A stretch of DNA of 14,375 nucleotides from CAZWKQ01 sp964634005 (lineage in GTDB: Bacteria; Bacteroidota; Bacteroidia; Bacteroidales; JACABE01): positions 1-14,375 of the forward strand of contig CAZWKQ010000032.1 of assembly GCA_964634005.1 (NCBI GenBank), given 5' to 3'. Made by a program: the position numbers and the translations under genes. The notes below the pieces were generated by a model, which made no database searches, was not told where the DNA came from, and saw only the letters and a list, made by a program, of their open reading frames with translations. Shown piece by piece: positions 1 to 7,793 of this stretch (positions within the stretch are counted from its first letter, which is position 1; every line of letters begins with the position of its first letter).

Positions 1-49
1 TGACAGGACAGTGCTTCGAAATCGGCAACAAAAACATACCGCCAAAACG
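1..49 (+). repeat. attC-like site, right half only (site 0)
   Basis: Right half of an attC-like palindrome whose left half lies upstream of the window. It has the internal motif GACAGGA at 2-8, the 12-mer GTGCTTCGAAAT at 11-22 and the terminal CGTTAGC at 48-54, in the same order and nearly the same spacing as the complete sites at 3880 and 13869. By integron logic the cut falls between G49 and T50, so cassette 1 begins at 50. The upstream cassette cannot be seen. Confidence 0.7.
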
Positions 50-147
50 TTAGCGTTCATTGTAAAAACACGACATCATGACACATAAATTTTCTCCATA
101 CATTCAAAACTTAATTCCTTATATTTAAAAAGATTAATTAATACACA

Positions 148-1035
148 ATGGATTATAGAGATACAGTTTTTATTGCAGTTGCAGAAAAACTTAGCATTTC
201 AAAAGCAGCAAACGAATTAAATATTAGTCAGCCAGCTGTTACACGACATATTAAAGAGCTGGAAGAGCGCTTCAAAACAAATATTTTAGAGCGAAAAGGC
301 AACAAAATATACCTGACCAAGGCTGGTGAAAAAGTGTATAATGCTTTTAAAGATATTGCACAACAATATCGTGACCTCGATTTTGAAATCGGGCAAATGC
401 ACAACAGCATTTCAGGCGAATTTAAAATTGGTGCAAGCTCAACCATTTCTCAATATGTTATCCCAAAGGTAATGGCATCGTTTCACAAGCGGTATCCGAA
501 AATCCAAATTTATCTGATGAACGGCAACTCATTTGAAATGGAGAAATTACTATTAGATAATCAGGTAGATATGGCATTAGTCGAAAACTACTCATCTCAA
601 GCGGGCATCAGATACCAAGATTTTCTCGATGATGAATTGATTGTTGTAACCGGAAAAAATAGTGTTTATGCTAAACACGAAACCATTAGCAAAGACTTTT
701 TGATGCAAATACCGATAGTGTTGCGTGAACAAGGTTCAGGAACTTTGGAAGTAATAAAGCAAATACTCACAGAACAGAATATAAACTTTGAAAATTTAAA
801 TACACTTATCCATTTGGGAAGTACAGAGTCGATTAAAAACTTTTTACATGATTTCGACGGACTGGCTATTGTGTCTGAAAAGGCTGTTCAGAACGAACTG
901 TATATGAAAACACTTGTAAAACTTAAAGTAACAGGATTTACCATTCCACGAAAATTCCGCTTAGCTTACAAACAAGGACATAAAAGCCAACAGGTTGAGT
1001 TGTTTGAAAATTTCTTGTTGTGCTATAACATGTAG
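148..1035 (+). CDS. LysR-family regulator, YeiE-like
   Basis: A 295-residue LysR-type transcription regulator of normal family length. Residues about 3-62 form the winged helix-turn-helix (AANELNISQPAVTRHIKELE), followed by the linker helix and a periplasmic-binding-type effector domain. GASST near 95 and LREQGSGT near 192-199 resemble, from memory, the effector domain of E. coli YeiE, a sulfite-linked regulator encoded beside yeiH. The next gene here is a YeiH homologue, which supports regulation of a sulfur export operon, but the genes run in the same direction instead of divergently. The start is the first ATG in an AT-rich leader, 98 bases after the cassette boundary. The ligand is inferred, not shown. 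Confidence 0.9.
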   Translation: MDYRDTVFIAVAEKLSISKAANELNISQPAVTRHIKELEERFKTNILERKGNKIYLTKAGEKVYNAFKDIAQQYRDLDFEIGQMHNSISGEFKIGASSTISQYVIPKVMASFHKRYPKIQIYLMNGNSFEMEKLLLDNQVDMALVENYSSQAGIRYQDFLDDELIVVTGKNSVYAKHETISKDFLMQIPIVLREQGSGTLEVIKQILTEQNINFENLNTLIHLGSTESIKNFLHDFDGLAIVSEKAVQNELYMKTLVKLKVTGFTIPRKFRLAYKQGHKSQQVELFENFLLCYNM

Positions 1036-1058
1036 TTATCGAATATAAGTATTTGGTA

Positions 1059-1090
1059 TTTGCATTAACTATAATACACCTGTACCTTTG
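1059..1090 (+). promoter_or_regulatory. Bacteroidota-type promoter before yeiH
   Basis: TTTG at 1059-1062 and TACCTTTG at 1083-1090 are separated by 20 bases, matching the -33 TTTG and -7 TAnnTTTG consensus of the Bacteroidota primary sigma factor. Transcription would start a few bases downstream, leaving a very short leader before the ATG at 1103. This suggests the exporter genes can be transcribed separately from the LysR gene. I see no clear LysR T-N11-A operator. Confidence 0.6.
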
Positions 1091-1102
1091 TAAGCAAAAA
1101 GT

Positions 1103-2068
1103 ATGAGTATGAAAAACGTAAAAGTATTTAATGGCTTAATTGGTATTGAGAAGAAGTTTAAAAGTTACAACTGGCTCTATTCAATTATTATTTGTGCCTG
1201 TTTTTTGCCGTTTGTGTCTCCGGCAATTGCATTATTCATTGGGTTAGTGCTTTCCATTATCGGGTTTAGGCACGAAAACATCCATAAGTACACTTCAAAA
1301 ATCCTTCAGGCTTCCATTGTTTTAATGGGTTTTGGAATGAGCCTTAGTGCCGTAATTTCAGCCTCAAAGACTGGTTTTCTTGAGACCATAGTTTCTGTAA
1401 TTACAGTGATGACGCTCGGTATCTTGCTTGGAAAACTCCTTAAAGTTGAGAAAAATATTTCAGTGCTTATTGCTTCCGGAACAGCAATTTGTGGAGGAAG
1501 TGCCATTGCAGCAATTGCCCCAATCCTTAATAGTAAAAACTATCAAACATCGTTTGCTCTGATTGTGGTTTTTGTGCTGAATGCGGTTGCTTTGTTTCTA
1601 TTCCCTTTTATCGGGCATCGATTTGGCTTAAGTCAGGAAACTTTTGGAAACTGGGCTGCCATTGCCATTCACGATACCAGTTCGGTTGTTGGTGCAGGGG
1701 CTATTTATGGCGAAAAAGCATTGCAGGTGGCTACAACTGTAAAACTTATCCGGGCTTTGTGGATTATCCCATTATCGTTGGTGATTGCATTTATGAATAA
1801 AGGCGGTGAAAAAAAATCAATTAAATTTCCCTGGTTTATTTTGTTTTTCGTGCTTGCCATTGTATTTGCCAATATATTCCCCGTATTTCAGACAAGTTAC
1901 GATCATTTTAACTGGTTAGGCATACGCGGAATGGTAATTGCTTTGTTCCTGATTGGCTCAAATATCACCGTAAGTGAAATTAAAAAATCAGGCCCAAAAA
2001 GTTTTGCACTTGGAATTATTTTATGGGCTGTGATTGCTATTGGTTCATTGTTTTTTTTAACACGATAA
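1103..2068 (+). CDS. yeiH: YeiH-family (UPF0324) putative sulfate exporter
   Basis: A 321-residue inner-membrane protein with about ten hydrophobic segments, the usual size for the YeiH/UPF0324 'putative sulfate exporter' family. Family signatures are visible: GTAICGGSAIAAIAP at about 126-140 and HDTSSVVGAGAIYG at about 190-203, the latter followed by a charged KLIRALW stretch. The substrate has not been firmly established for the family; sulfate or sulfite export is the usual annotation and fits the neighbours. Two starts are possible (MSMK; ATG at 1103 or 1109), and I kept the first. The gene sits behind a good promoter and is separated from the next gene by only 3 bases, so the two are probably co-transcribed. 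Confidence 0.9.
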   Translation: MSMKNVKVFNGLIGIEKKFKSYNWLYSIIICACFLPFVSPAIALFIGLVLSIIGFRHENIHKYTSKILQASIVLMGFGMSLSAVISASKTGFLETIVSVITVMTLGILLGKLLKVEKNISVLIASGTAICGGSAIAAIAPILNSKNYQTSFALIVVFVLNAVALFLFPFIGHRFGLSQETFGNWAAIAIHDTSSVVGAGAIYGEKALQVATTVKLIRALWIIPLSLVIAFMNKGGEKKSIKFPWFILFFVLAIVFANIFPVFQTSYDHFNWLGIRGMVIALFLIGSNITVSEIKKSGPKSFALGIILWAVIAIGSLFFLTR

Positions 2069-2071
2069 GCG

Positions 2072-2791
2072 ATGCCAAACATTTGGGTAATATTAATTAT
2101 TACCTTTTCGAGCCTGATAAAAGGGATTACAGGCTTCGGTTTTGCCCTTGTTTCGTTTCCGCTGCTCTTAATGTGGTATGAACCAAAAGAAATTATTCCT
2201 GTTTTGATGATTTGCAACCTCATTGCTTCAATCATGATAGTTTTGCAAAAGAAAGAACATAAGTTACTCGACAAACAATCCTATTATTTAATTGCAGCAG
2301 GTGGAATTTTCACAATTGCAGGCGTTATTGCATTAAGTTCAACCGACGGAAAATGGTTAATACGTTTTTCGGGAATACTTTTTATTTTTCTTACAATTTA
2401 TTCATTGGCAAGAAAAAAGCCTAAAAACATTAACATGCGAAACCGTGCTTATTTATTAGCAGGTGCATTTATCGGTTTTCTTACTGGGGCTATATCGGTA
2501 AGCGGACCTCCGTTAGCACTTTTCCTTAACAAGGCAAATATCAGCAACCAGAAATTCCGCGAGATTTTTGCCGCATTCAGTATAATTACTGCTGTTATTG
2601 CCATATTAGGATATTATCAGGCAGGAATGATGACTTTGCAAACATTAGAATTAACATTCATTTTTGTACCATTACTTTTAATGGGAACTATTTTGGGAAA
2701 AAAGATAAATACAATTATGCCAATTGAAAAGTTCCAAACCATTAACATCGTCTTGACCCTGATTGCAAGTATAATTTTAGTGATGCAATAA
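2072..2791 (+). CDS. Sulfite exporter TauE/SafE family permease
   Basis: A 239-residue integral membrane protein with about eight hydrophobic segments, typical of TauE/SafE (DUF81) permeases. The two halves of the internal repeat are marked by glycine-rich motifs: GITGFGFALVSFP at about 18-30 and GFLTGAISVSGPP at about 135-147. Members move sulfur-containing anions such as sulfite, sulfoacetate or thiosulfate across the inner membrane. It starts 3 bases after yeiH and is almost certainly in the same operon. The exact substrate cannot be read from the sequence. The 103 bases that follow are very AT-rich, with no gene or clear terminator. Confidence 0.88.
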   Translation: MPNIWVILIITFSSLIKGITGFGFALVSFPLLLMWYEPKEIIPVLMICNLIASIMIVLQKKEHKLLDKQSYYLIAAGGIFTIAGVIALSSTDGKWLIRFSGILFIFLTIYSLARKKPKNINMRNRAYLLAGAFIGFLTGAISVSGPPLALFLNKANISNQKFREIFAAFSIITAVIAILGYYQAGMMTLQTLELTFIFVPLLLMGTILGKKINTIMPIEKFQTINIVLTLIASIILVMQ

Positions 2792-2894
2792 TTATAAGAA
2801 TGTGAAAAACAGGTAATAGTAAATTGTATAAAAATAATTTTTAATAAATATAAATTGTGAAATTATAAATATTTTAATCTTTGTTTTCGGATTT

Positions 2895-3887
2895 TTGTTT
2901 GGTGGGATTTTGCAATATGCAAAACTGAACAAATTCAACACGATTAGCGGCTTAGCATTACGAAAAGATTTTGCTGTTGCTAAAGCAATTTTGATTGCAA
3001 TCGGTGTAGGTGCTATCCTTATTAATCTCGAGATTGATTTAGGATTTGCAAGTTATCACACAAAACCTTTTATTTTAGGTGGTATCGCGCTTGGCGGACT
3101 TATATTTGGCTCAGGTATGGCTATTTTGGGCTATTGCCCAGGCACACTTCCTGTATCAGCCGGACAAGGCTCAATAGATGCATGGATTGGGATTGCAGGA
3201 GGATTATTTGGTGGATTTATTTACACCGTTTCTTTGCCTTTTTTTAAAGACATTTTGGGACCCGATTTAGGAAACATTACCTTAAAATCAGCATTCGCTG
3301 AGAATACCAACTTGTTTAACTTGTTTGGTTTTGTGATTGCCGCCTCATTGATTGCCGTAGCGTTTTGGCTGCATAAAATTGAAAAATCAAAAAATAATAA
3401 ATGGATGTTTGCAGGCATTGCATTGGCAGTATTAAATGCTATTATTGTATTACAATCCGTTTCCGACAGACCGATAGGTGCTTCAACTACATATCCTTAT
3501 GCCATTGACACGGTGTTTGGTATTACCAATAATGATTACTTCCCGAAAATTCAAAGTCCCGGACACTGGGAATTGATTTTTTTAGCAGGTGCATTAGTCT
3601 CCGGTTTTTTATTTTCACTCGTTCGTAAAGACTTCAAATTAATTTTAATTTATGAAAATTGGAAAAACCATAAAGGAAATTCAAACCTAAATCGAATTAT
3701 TTGGGCATTTATTGGCGGATTTTTGATTATAATAGGTGCGAGAATGGCAGGCGGTTGCACCAGCGGACACATCCTTTCAGGTGGAATGCAATTTGCATTA
3801 AGCAGTTTTGTTTTTGCTATATTTGTTTTTGCAGGTTTGTTGATAACAGGAAGTTTATTTTATGGGAAACAAACAACGAAACGCTAA
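2895..3887 (+). CDS. YeeE/YedE-family thiosulfate/sulfur transporter
   Basis: A two-repeat YeeE/YedE membrane protein for uptake of thiosulfate or a related sulfur species. Each half carries its family cysteine motif: GYCPGT (Cys81) and GGCTSGH (Cys288), counted from the TTG at 2895; these cysteines line the path in thiosulfate transporters of this family. The start is uncertain. TTG at 2895 is the only canonical start, but the frame stays open upstream to 2838 and encodes INILIFVFGF, which would complete the first membrane segment, so the true start may be a non-standard codon such as ATA at 2865. The stop TAA at 3885-3887 is formed by the CTAAC end of the attC-like site. It is the last gene of the cassette. 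Confidence 0.82.
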   Translation: MFGGILQYAKLNKFNTISGLALRKDFAVAKAILIAIGVGAILINLEIDLGFASYHTKPFILGGIALGGLIFGSGMAILGYCPGTLPVSAGQGSIDAWIGIAGGLFGGFIYTVSLPFFKDILGPDLGNITLKSAFAENTNLFNLFGFVIAASLIAVAFWLHKIEKSKNNKWMFAGIALAVLNAIIVLQSVSDRPIGASTTYPYAIDTVFGITNNDYFPKIQSPGHWELIFLAGALVSGFLFSLVRKDFKLILIYENWKNHKGNSNLNRIIWAFIGGFLIIIGARMAGGCTSGHILSGGMQFALSSFVFAIFVFAGLLITGSLFYGKQTTKR

Positions 3888-4007
3888 CATCGTATATAAA
3901 ACATTTGGCAGTTAGTAGGTTATCGAGCATTTCAGTCTGTATCAAAAGTAAGTTGTAACTTGACAGGAATGTGCTTCGAAATGCCAAACGTTTCATATAC
4001 GTAACCG
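3880..4007 (+). repeat. attC-like site 1
   Basis: Imperfect palindrome of 128 bases. The left end is AACGCTAAC (3880-3888) and the right end is CGTTAG (4006-4011). The arms CGTATATAAAACATTTGGCA (3891-3910) and TGCCAAACGTTTCATATACG (3982-4001) pair almost fully with small internal mismatches, as attC sites do, around a loop of about 71 bases. The conserved internal motifs are GACAGGA (3962-3968) and GTGCTTCGAAAT (3971-3982). It overlaps the stop codon of the YeeE/YedE gene. Confidence 0.75.
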
Positions 4008-4152
4008 TTAGAGCCAATGCAAAGAAAAAAGACGCGCAGACAATTTTTAGACAACGACATATTCTGACGTATGACAGAAGAAATTTTGAATTTTAAAAAG
4101 GGGAAGCCGAAAACCTGAAAGAGTAGGCGTAAAATATTAAACAAGAATAATT

Positions 4153-4464
4153 ATGGCAATTTCAGATGTTCAATTAAAAAACAAATACTATCAGGTATTT
4201 GACAGTAGTGGGAAAAAAATCAAAGAGATTCATGAAACAAACGTTGGTGAATTATGTGGCTTTTCTTCATATTTCATGGTTTTTAAGAAAAACAAGTATT
4301 ACGCGACCTATGATGAGAACTTTAAAAAAATTAAAGAAATCCATGAAACCAACGTTGGTGAGTTTAGAGTTGCTTCTGGTTCAACAGTAACATTTTGTAA
4401 AAATAAGTATACTGCTACTTACGATAAGTTTTTCAAAAAGATTAGTGAAAGATATACAGGTTGA
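4153..4464 (+). CDS. Small protein of three tandem 37-residue repeats
   Basis: A 103-residue protein made of tandem repeats with exact 37-residue spacing: KNKYY starts at residues 9 and 46, and KNKYT at 83, with KKIKEIHETNVGE shared by the first two units and the third truncated after KKISERY. The pattern of short beta strands (Y-x-x-[FY]-D, then a turn, then KKIKE) recalls WG-type or other beta-propeller-like repeats, but I do not recognise a named family. The matching DNA repeats have a 111-base period. There is no signal peptide or membrane segment, so it is probably cytosolic. It lies 84 bases before the DUF262 gene and may be its partner or an independent gene. No function is assigned. 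Confidence 0.7.
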   Translation: MAISDVQLKNKYYQVFDSSGKKIKEIHETNVGELCGFSSYFMVFKKNKYYATYDENFKKIKEIHETNVGEFRVASGSTVTFCKNKYTATYDKFFKKISERYTG

Positions 4465-4503
4465 ACTTTTAAACACACTATCACAAAGCTTTAACGTCAG
4501 CAA

Positions 4504-4511
4504 TAGATTTG
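4504..4511 (+). promoter_or_regulatory. Possible -7 element before the DUF262 gene
   Basis: TAGATTTG fits the TAnnTTTG consensus and lies 38 bases before the ATG at 4549. No exact TTTG is seen at the expected upstream spacing, so this is weak. Confidence 0.25.
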
Positions 4512-4548
4512 TGATCATATTGTTCTTAAAATTTTTAAATAAAAACAT

Positions 4549-6252
4549 ATGGAAGCATCAACAACAATTAATAAAATGTTAGCAGGGAACAGAATTTTTG
4601 TTCCTACTTATCAAAGAGCATATTCTTGGGACACAGAATTTGATAAAAGCAAAACGCCTAAACAGGTTAATGTTTTTTTATCAGACTTGGAGGACTACAA
4701 CAAGAGTTCAACAAAATCATCTTACTACTTCGGACACTTTCTGTTTGAAGAAAAGCCCGACAAAAAATTTGGTGTAATAGACGGACAGCAAAGACTTACA
4801 ACAATTGTAATTTTTCTTTCTGCTCTATTCAAACGACTAAGTTCGATTAGAAAACTCACAGAAACCGAACAGGAAATTTTTGAAGATATTATTAAACGAA
4901 ATTCAACCTATCGTTTTGAAACAGTTGATTATGACAAACAACTTTTCAAAGATTATGTAATTGACCAAACCAAAAAAGACAAGAACGGACTTGAAACAGC
5001 ATCAGCAAAAAGAATTGTGAATGCATTTGACTTCTTTGTTTCGCAATTAGAAAACAAGGACGAGCCTTATTTACTTAAAATGTTGGACACAGTGCAAAAC
5101 GCAACTTGCACAACACATCCGGTAAAAGACGAATCGGAAGCTATTCAGATGTTTATTTTCCAAAACAACAGAGGTAAGAAACCTTCAAACTTGGAAATCA
5201 TAAAAGCACAATTCATGTTTAACGTTCATCTTTATGGTGGTGAAGAAAAAGACAGTTTGATTGAAGAAATAAAAAATCGCTTTGAAAAAATCTACAAATC
5301 AATTTCATCAATAGAAAACTATATCAACGAAGATGATGTTTTGGTTTACACTTTGAGAGTTCATTTCAATTCACTTTGGGAAACAAATGCAATTGAAAAA
5401 ATAAACAAACTGCTTTCAGACGGAAATCCAATTCCATTTATAAAGTCATTCACACATTCTTTAGCAATCAGTTTTGAGCATTTAACAACATTCTTCGGCA
5501 AAGACGAAAGAGAGCAATTAGAAGTTCATTCACTAATAACATTAGGTGGAATTGGAATCGCAATTCCTTTTGTAATCAAGGCTTACAAATTCGATTTGCC
5601 GACAGATACGATAAATCAACTTTGCAGTAAACTCGAATCAATTGTTTTACGACATCGCTTAATTGGAACAAGAGCAGAATTAACATCAAGAATTAATGAT
5701 GTATATCAAAAATTTACAACAGAACAACCTGACATTAAACCGATAGTTGACAGAATTGAATGGATGAAAAATGTTTCAAATGATTCTTGGTGGTGGTCAT
5801 ATTGGAATAGAAGTGAGTTTGAAAAATCAATTCAAGGCGGAATGCACCATTCAATAGCAAAATTCTTGCTTTGGAAGTATGAAAATTATCTTGAAAATCA
5901 AGGAAAAAATGGATATTCATTGACTCGTTTTGACAAAATTGTTAGCCCTGAATTAGAACACATTGCACCACAAACACCGACAGACGGAGAACCAATTGCA
6001 GCAGGTTATTGTGAATATGATGAAGAGTTTAGAAACCAATATATTGACTGTTTAGGAAATTATTTACTTCTATCTAAATCACACAATTGTTCGGTTGGAA
6101 ACAAACCATTTAGCGAGAAAAGAAATTCGTATAACCATCTTGAACAACAAAGAGAAATTCAAAAAATGACAGCGGAATCGGAAATTTGGGACAAAGAAAA
6201 AATCAGTCTGCGTAAAGACAAAATTGTGAAATTTATACTTGAAAACTTCTAA
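4549..6252 (+). CDS. DUF262/DUF1524 protein, GmrSD-type nuclease
   Basis: A 567-residue protein with the two-domain plan of GmrSD, a type IV restriction enzyme that cleaves phage DNA with modified (glucosylated) cytosine. The N-terminal DUF262 (ParB/sulfiredoxin-like NTPase) signatures are VPTYQRAYSW at 18-27 and DGQQRLTTI at 78-86. The C-terminal DUF1524 His-Me (HNH-like) nuclease is marked by LEHIAPQ (His471) and by the LGNYLLLSK...HNCSVGNKPFSEKR stretch from about 502. Key residues of both domains appear intact and the length suits a fused GmrS-GmrD protein. Its target modification cannot be predicted. It is the last gene of its cassette, ending 15 bases before the attC-like site. Confidence 0.9.
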   Translation: MEASTTINKMLAGNRIFVPTYQRAYSWDTEFDKSKTPKQVNVFLSDLEDYNKSSTKSSYYFGHFLFEEKPDKKFGVIDGQQRLTTIVIFLSALFKRLSSIRKLTETEQEIFEDIIKRNSTYRFETVDYDKQLFKDYVIDQTKKDKNGLETASAKRIVNAFDFFVSQLENKDEPYLLKMLDTVQNATCTTHPVKDESEAIQMFIFQNNRGKKPSNLEIIKAQFMFNVHLYGGEEKDSLIEEIKNRFEKIYKSISSIENYINEDDVLVYTLRVHFNSLWETNAIEKINKLLSDGNPIPFIKSFTHSLAISFEHLTTFFGKDEREQLEVHSLITLGGIGIAIPFVIKAYKFDLPTDTINQLCSKLESIVLRHRLIGTRAELTSRINDVYQKFTTEQPDIKPIVDRIEWMKNVSNDSWWWSYWNRSEFEKSIQGGMHHSIAKFLLWKYENYLENQGKNGYSLTRFDKIVSPELEHIAPQTPTDGEPIAAGYCEYDEEFRNQYIDCLGNYLLLSKSHNCSVGNKPFSEKRNSYNHLEQQREIQKMTAESEIWDKEKISLRKDKIVKFILENF

Positions 6253-6266
6253 GAAAATAATGCACA

Positions 6267-6393
6267 TGGCTCTAACAAAGGCTATATGCAATAAGGTTTT
6301 CAGTGATAATTCAAGCATTCTGCCCCGCTCAAACTTCGGTGCGTGTGGACAGGAAAGTAGCCCGCAATCCCTTACTGCATATAGCCTCAACCG
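6267..6393 (+). repeat. attC-like site 2
   Basis: Palindrome of 127 bases. The left end is TGGCTCTAAC (6267-6276) and the right end is CGTTAGC (6392-6398). The arms AGGCTATATGCAATAAGG (6279-6296) and CCTTACTGCATATAGCCT (6370-6387) pair at 17 of 18 positions. GACAGGA is present at 6348-6354 with the same 44-base distance to the end as in site 1, but the 12-mer GTGCTTCGAAAT is diverged here. Confidence 0.75.
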
Positions 6394-6464
6394 TTAGCAA
6401 CCATACTAAAAAAAACAGAGCGATGGAAATAAACGGACAACCTGAAAAAGAAAAACGGAATTTA

Positions 6465-7793
6465 ATGAAGATTAAACTGACAATATTATTTTTAATTTTT
6501 GCCCTGAAAATATTTGGACAGATTCAACCACCGAAAACGCCGACTTTTCAAAATTTTGAGCCTGTTGTACCCGGTCAGAGTAATCCGAACCAAAACTATA
6601 ACCTGAAAACAAATCAAAATTCTAACGGTCTTGATTTATATGAGAAAGATAAACAAGAACAACTACGCAAACAACAGCAATTAGACAACATTTACAAAGA
6701 ATTAGACGAAACAAATGCAAATAATGTGAATTATTCATTGCCCTCTTGTGCTTCAATGAAAGGGACATATTCATACCAAACTGCATTTTATGAAATAATG
6801 AAAATAGCAGAGAACCAAAATAATTTCAGTATTGCAAAAGCAAATTTTATTGTCGAAAACGCATATTATGAAAACACTGGTAATTATCAGAATTTTGAGA
6901 AAACTATAAACGAAATCGGACAGTTTTTAAACTGGAAAATGCAAGAATATGGCTTAGACTCAACCGATAATCTTGCAAAAAACATGTTGCTTTTTCGCTT
7001 TTTTACTGACACTTTGGAAATCAAATCAAAAAACCTAAAACACTATCCGTTTAAATATGACTTTGAAGATTATTCTGGTAGAGAAGACTGGTCTAAAATG
7101 TTTGTTTCCAAAGCACTTAATACAAATTCTGGTCAATGTCATTCCTTACCACTTTTATACTTGATTCTTGCAGATAAAATTGGAGCAGAAGCCCAATTAG
7201 CATACTCACCAAGACACACATACATTAAATTTAAGGACAATACAGGAAAATGGTATAACGTAGAACTCACTAACGGAATGATGACAACTGACGCATTTAT
7301 TTTGCAATCAGGTTATATCAAATCCGAAACATTACGTAATAAAATTTATATGCAACCTTTAAATGAAAATCAATTACTTTCATTGATGCTTTTTGATTTG
7401 GCAAAAGGTTACACCGTTAAATATTGCTATGATGAATTTGTTGGAAAAGTAATTGATGAAGCATTACGACTCGACTCGACAAACATTGTCGCACAGGCTT
7501 TAAAATCAGATTATTTGACAATAAAATTTGATTACATTTCGAAGCAGTTAGGTATAACGGAACAAAACTACATGCAAAAGATTGCTCGATATCCAAAAGC
7601 GAAACAAGCATTTATTGCAAGAAACAAGCAATATGACAAAATGGACAATCTAGGTTATCAGGAGATGCCGGCCGATGCTTATGAAAAATGGCTCAATTCG
7701 TTAAATGAAGCCCATCAGAAACAACAAAGCGAACAAATTTTTATTGACTTAAACAAAAAGATTGAAATTAAAAATATCGAATTGAGAAAATGA
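6465..7793 (+). CDS. Secreted transglutaminase-like protein A
   Basis: A protein of 442 residues if started at the ATG at 6465, which gives a clean Sec signal peptide (MKIKLTILFLIFALKIFGQ). The frame is open further upstream, but those codons lie in or beside the attC-like site and I reject them. A Gln/Asn-rich linker follows, then a transglutaminase/protease-like core: GQCHSLPLLYL with Cys225, PRHTYIKF with His251 and WYNVELTNG at the place of the third catalytic residue, where Glu or Asn replaces the usual Asp. The C-terminus is helical, possibly TPR-like. It is paralogous to the next gene (shared FIVENAYY, DW.(K/N)MFV, and the ending LG...MP...Y..WL.SL), with which it overlaps by ATGA. The substrate is unknown; it probably acts in the periplasm or outside the cell. 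Confidence 0.72.
   Translation: MKIKLTILFLIFALKIFGQIQPPKTPTFQNFEPVVPGQSNPNQNYNLKTNQNSNGLDLYEKDKQEQLRKQQQLDNIYKELDETNANNVNYSLPSCASMKGTYSYQTAFYEIMKIAENQNNFSIAKANFIVENAYYENTGNYQNFEKTINEIGQFLNWKMQEYGLDSTDNLAKNMLLFRFFTDTLEIKSKNLKHYPFKYDFEDYSGREDWSKMFVSKALNTNSGQCHSLPLLYLILADKIGAEAQLAYSPRHTYIKFKDNTGKWYNVELTNGMMTTDAFILQSGYIKSETLRNKIYMQPLNENQLLSLMLFDLAKGYTVKYCYDEFVGKVIDEALRLDSTNIVAQALKSDYLTIKFDYISKQLGITEQNYMQKIARYPKAKQAFIARNKQYDKMDNLGYQEMPADAYEKWLNSLNEAHQKQQSEQIFIDLNKKIEIKNIELRK

Larger units (their letters stand above)
50..4007 (+). mobile_element. Integron-like cassette 1: sulfur transport operon
   Basis: Unit of 3958 bases bounded by attC-like sites. Its first bases, GTTAGCGTT at 49-57, are the exact reverse complement of AACGCTAAC at 3880-3888, the left end of its own attC, and do not match the left ends of the other sites beyond the core. 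It carries four plus-strand genes for a LysR regulator and three sulfur-type membrane proteins, with an internal promoter before the second gene. Four genes is far more than the one or two usual in an integron cassette. Confidence 0.7.
4008..6393 (+). mobile_element. Integron-like cassette 2: GmrSD-type defence gene
   Basis: Unit of 2386 bases. GTTAGAGCCA at 4007-4016 is the exact reverse complement of TGGCTCTAAC at 6267-6276 in its own attC. It holds a small repeat protein and a DUF262/DUF1524 protein, both on the plus strand. The first 145 bases are a non-coding leader in which I see no convincing promoter or RNA. Confidence 0.7.

Noticed and set aside
3701..3958. Open frame overlapping the end of the YeeE/YedE gene and attC-like site 1
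   Set aside because: It is in another frame of a clear transporter gene, with cysteine-rich low-quality composition and no independent start context.
3880..4007. Palindromes as insertion-sequence ends or plain terminators
   Set aside because: No transposase or target duplication is present, and the pairing between each cassette start and its own far-end site is not explained by insertion sequences or terminators.
4170..4440. Repeats considered as a CRISPR array
   Set aside because: The 111-base period is coding, with 37-residue protein repeats, and there are no short identical repeats with unique spacers.
6303..6464. Longer N-terminus for transglutaminase-like protein A, with starts at 6303 or 6423
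   Set aside because: The extra codons lie in the attC-like site and cassette leader, and starting at 6465 gives a clean signal peptide.
7548..7565. GTTAGG close to ATAACGG, a possible internal attC remnant in cassette 3
   Set aside because: No flanking complementary arms, and it lies within a well-formed coding region.
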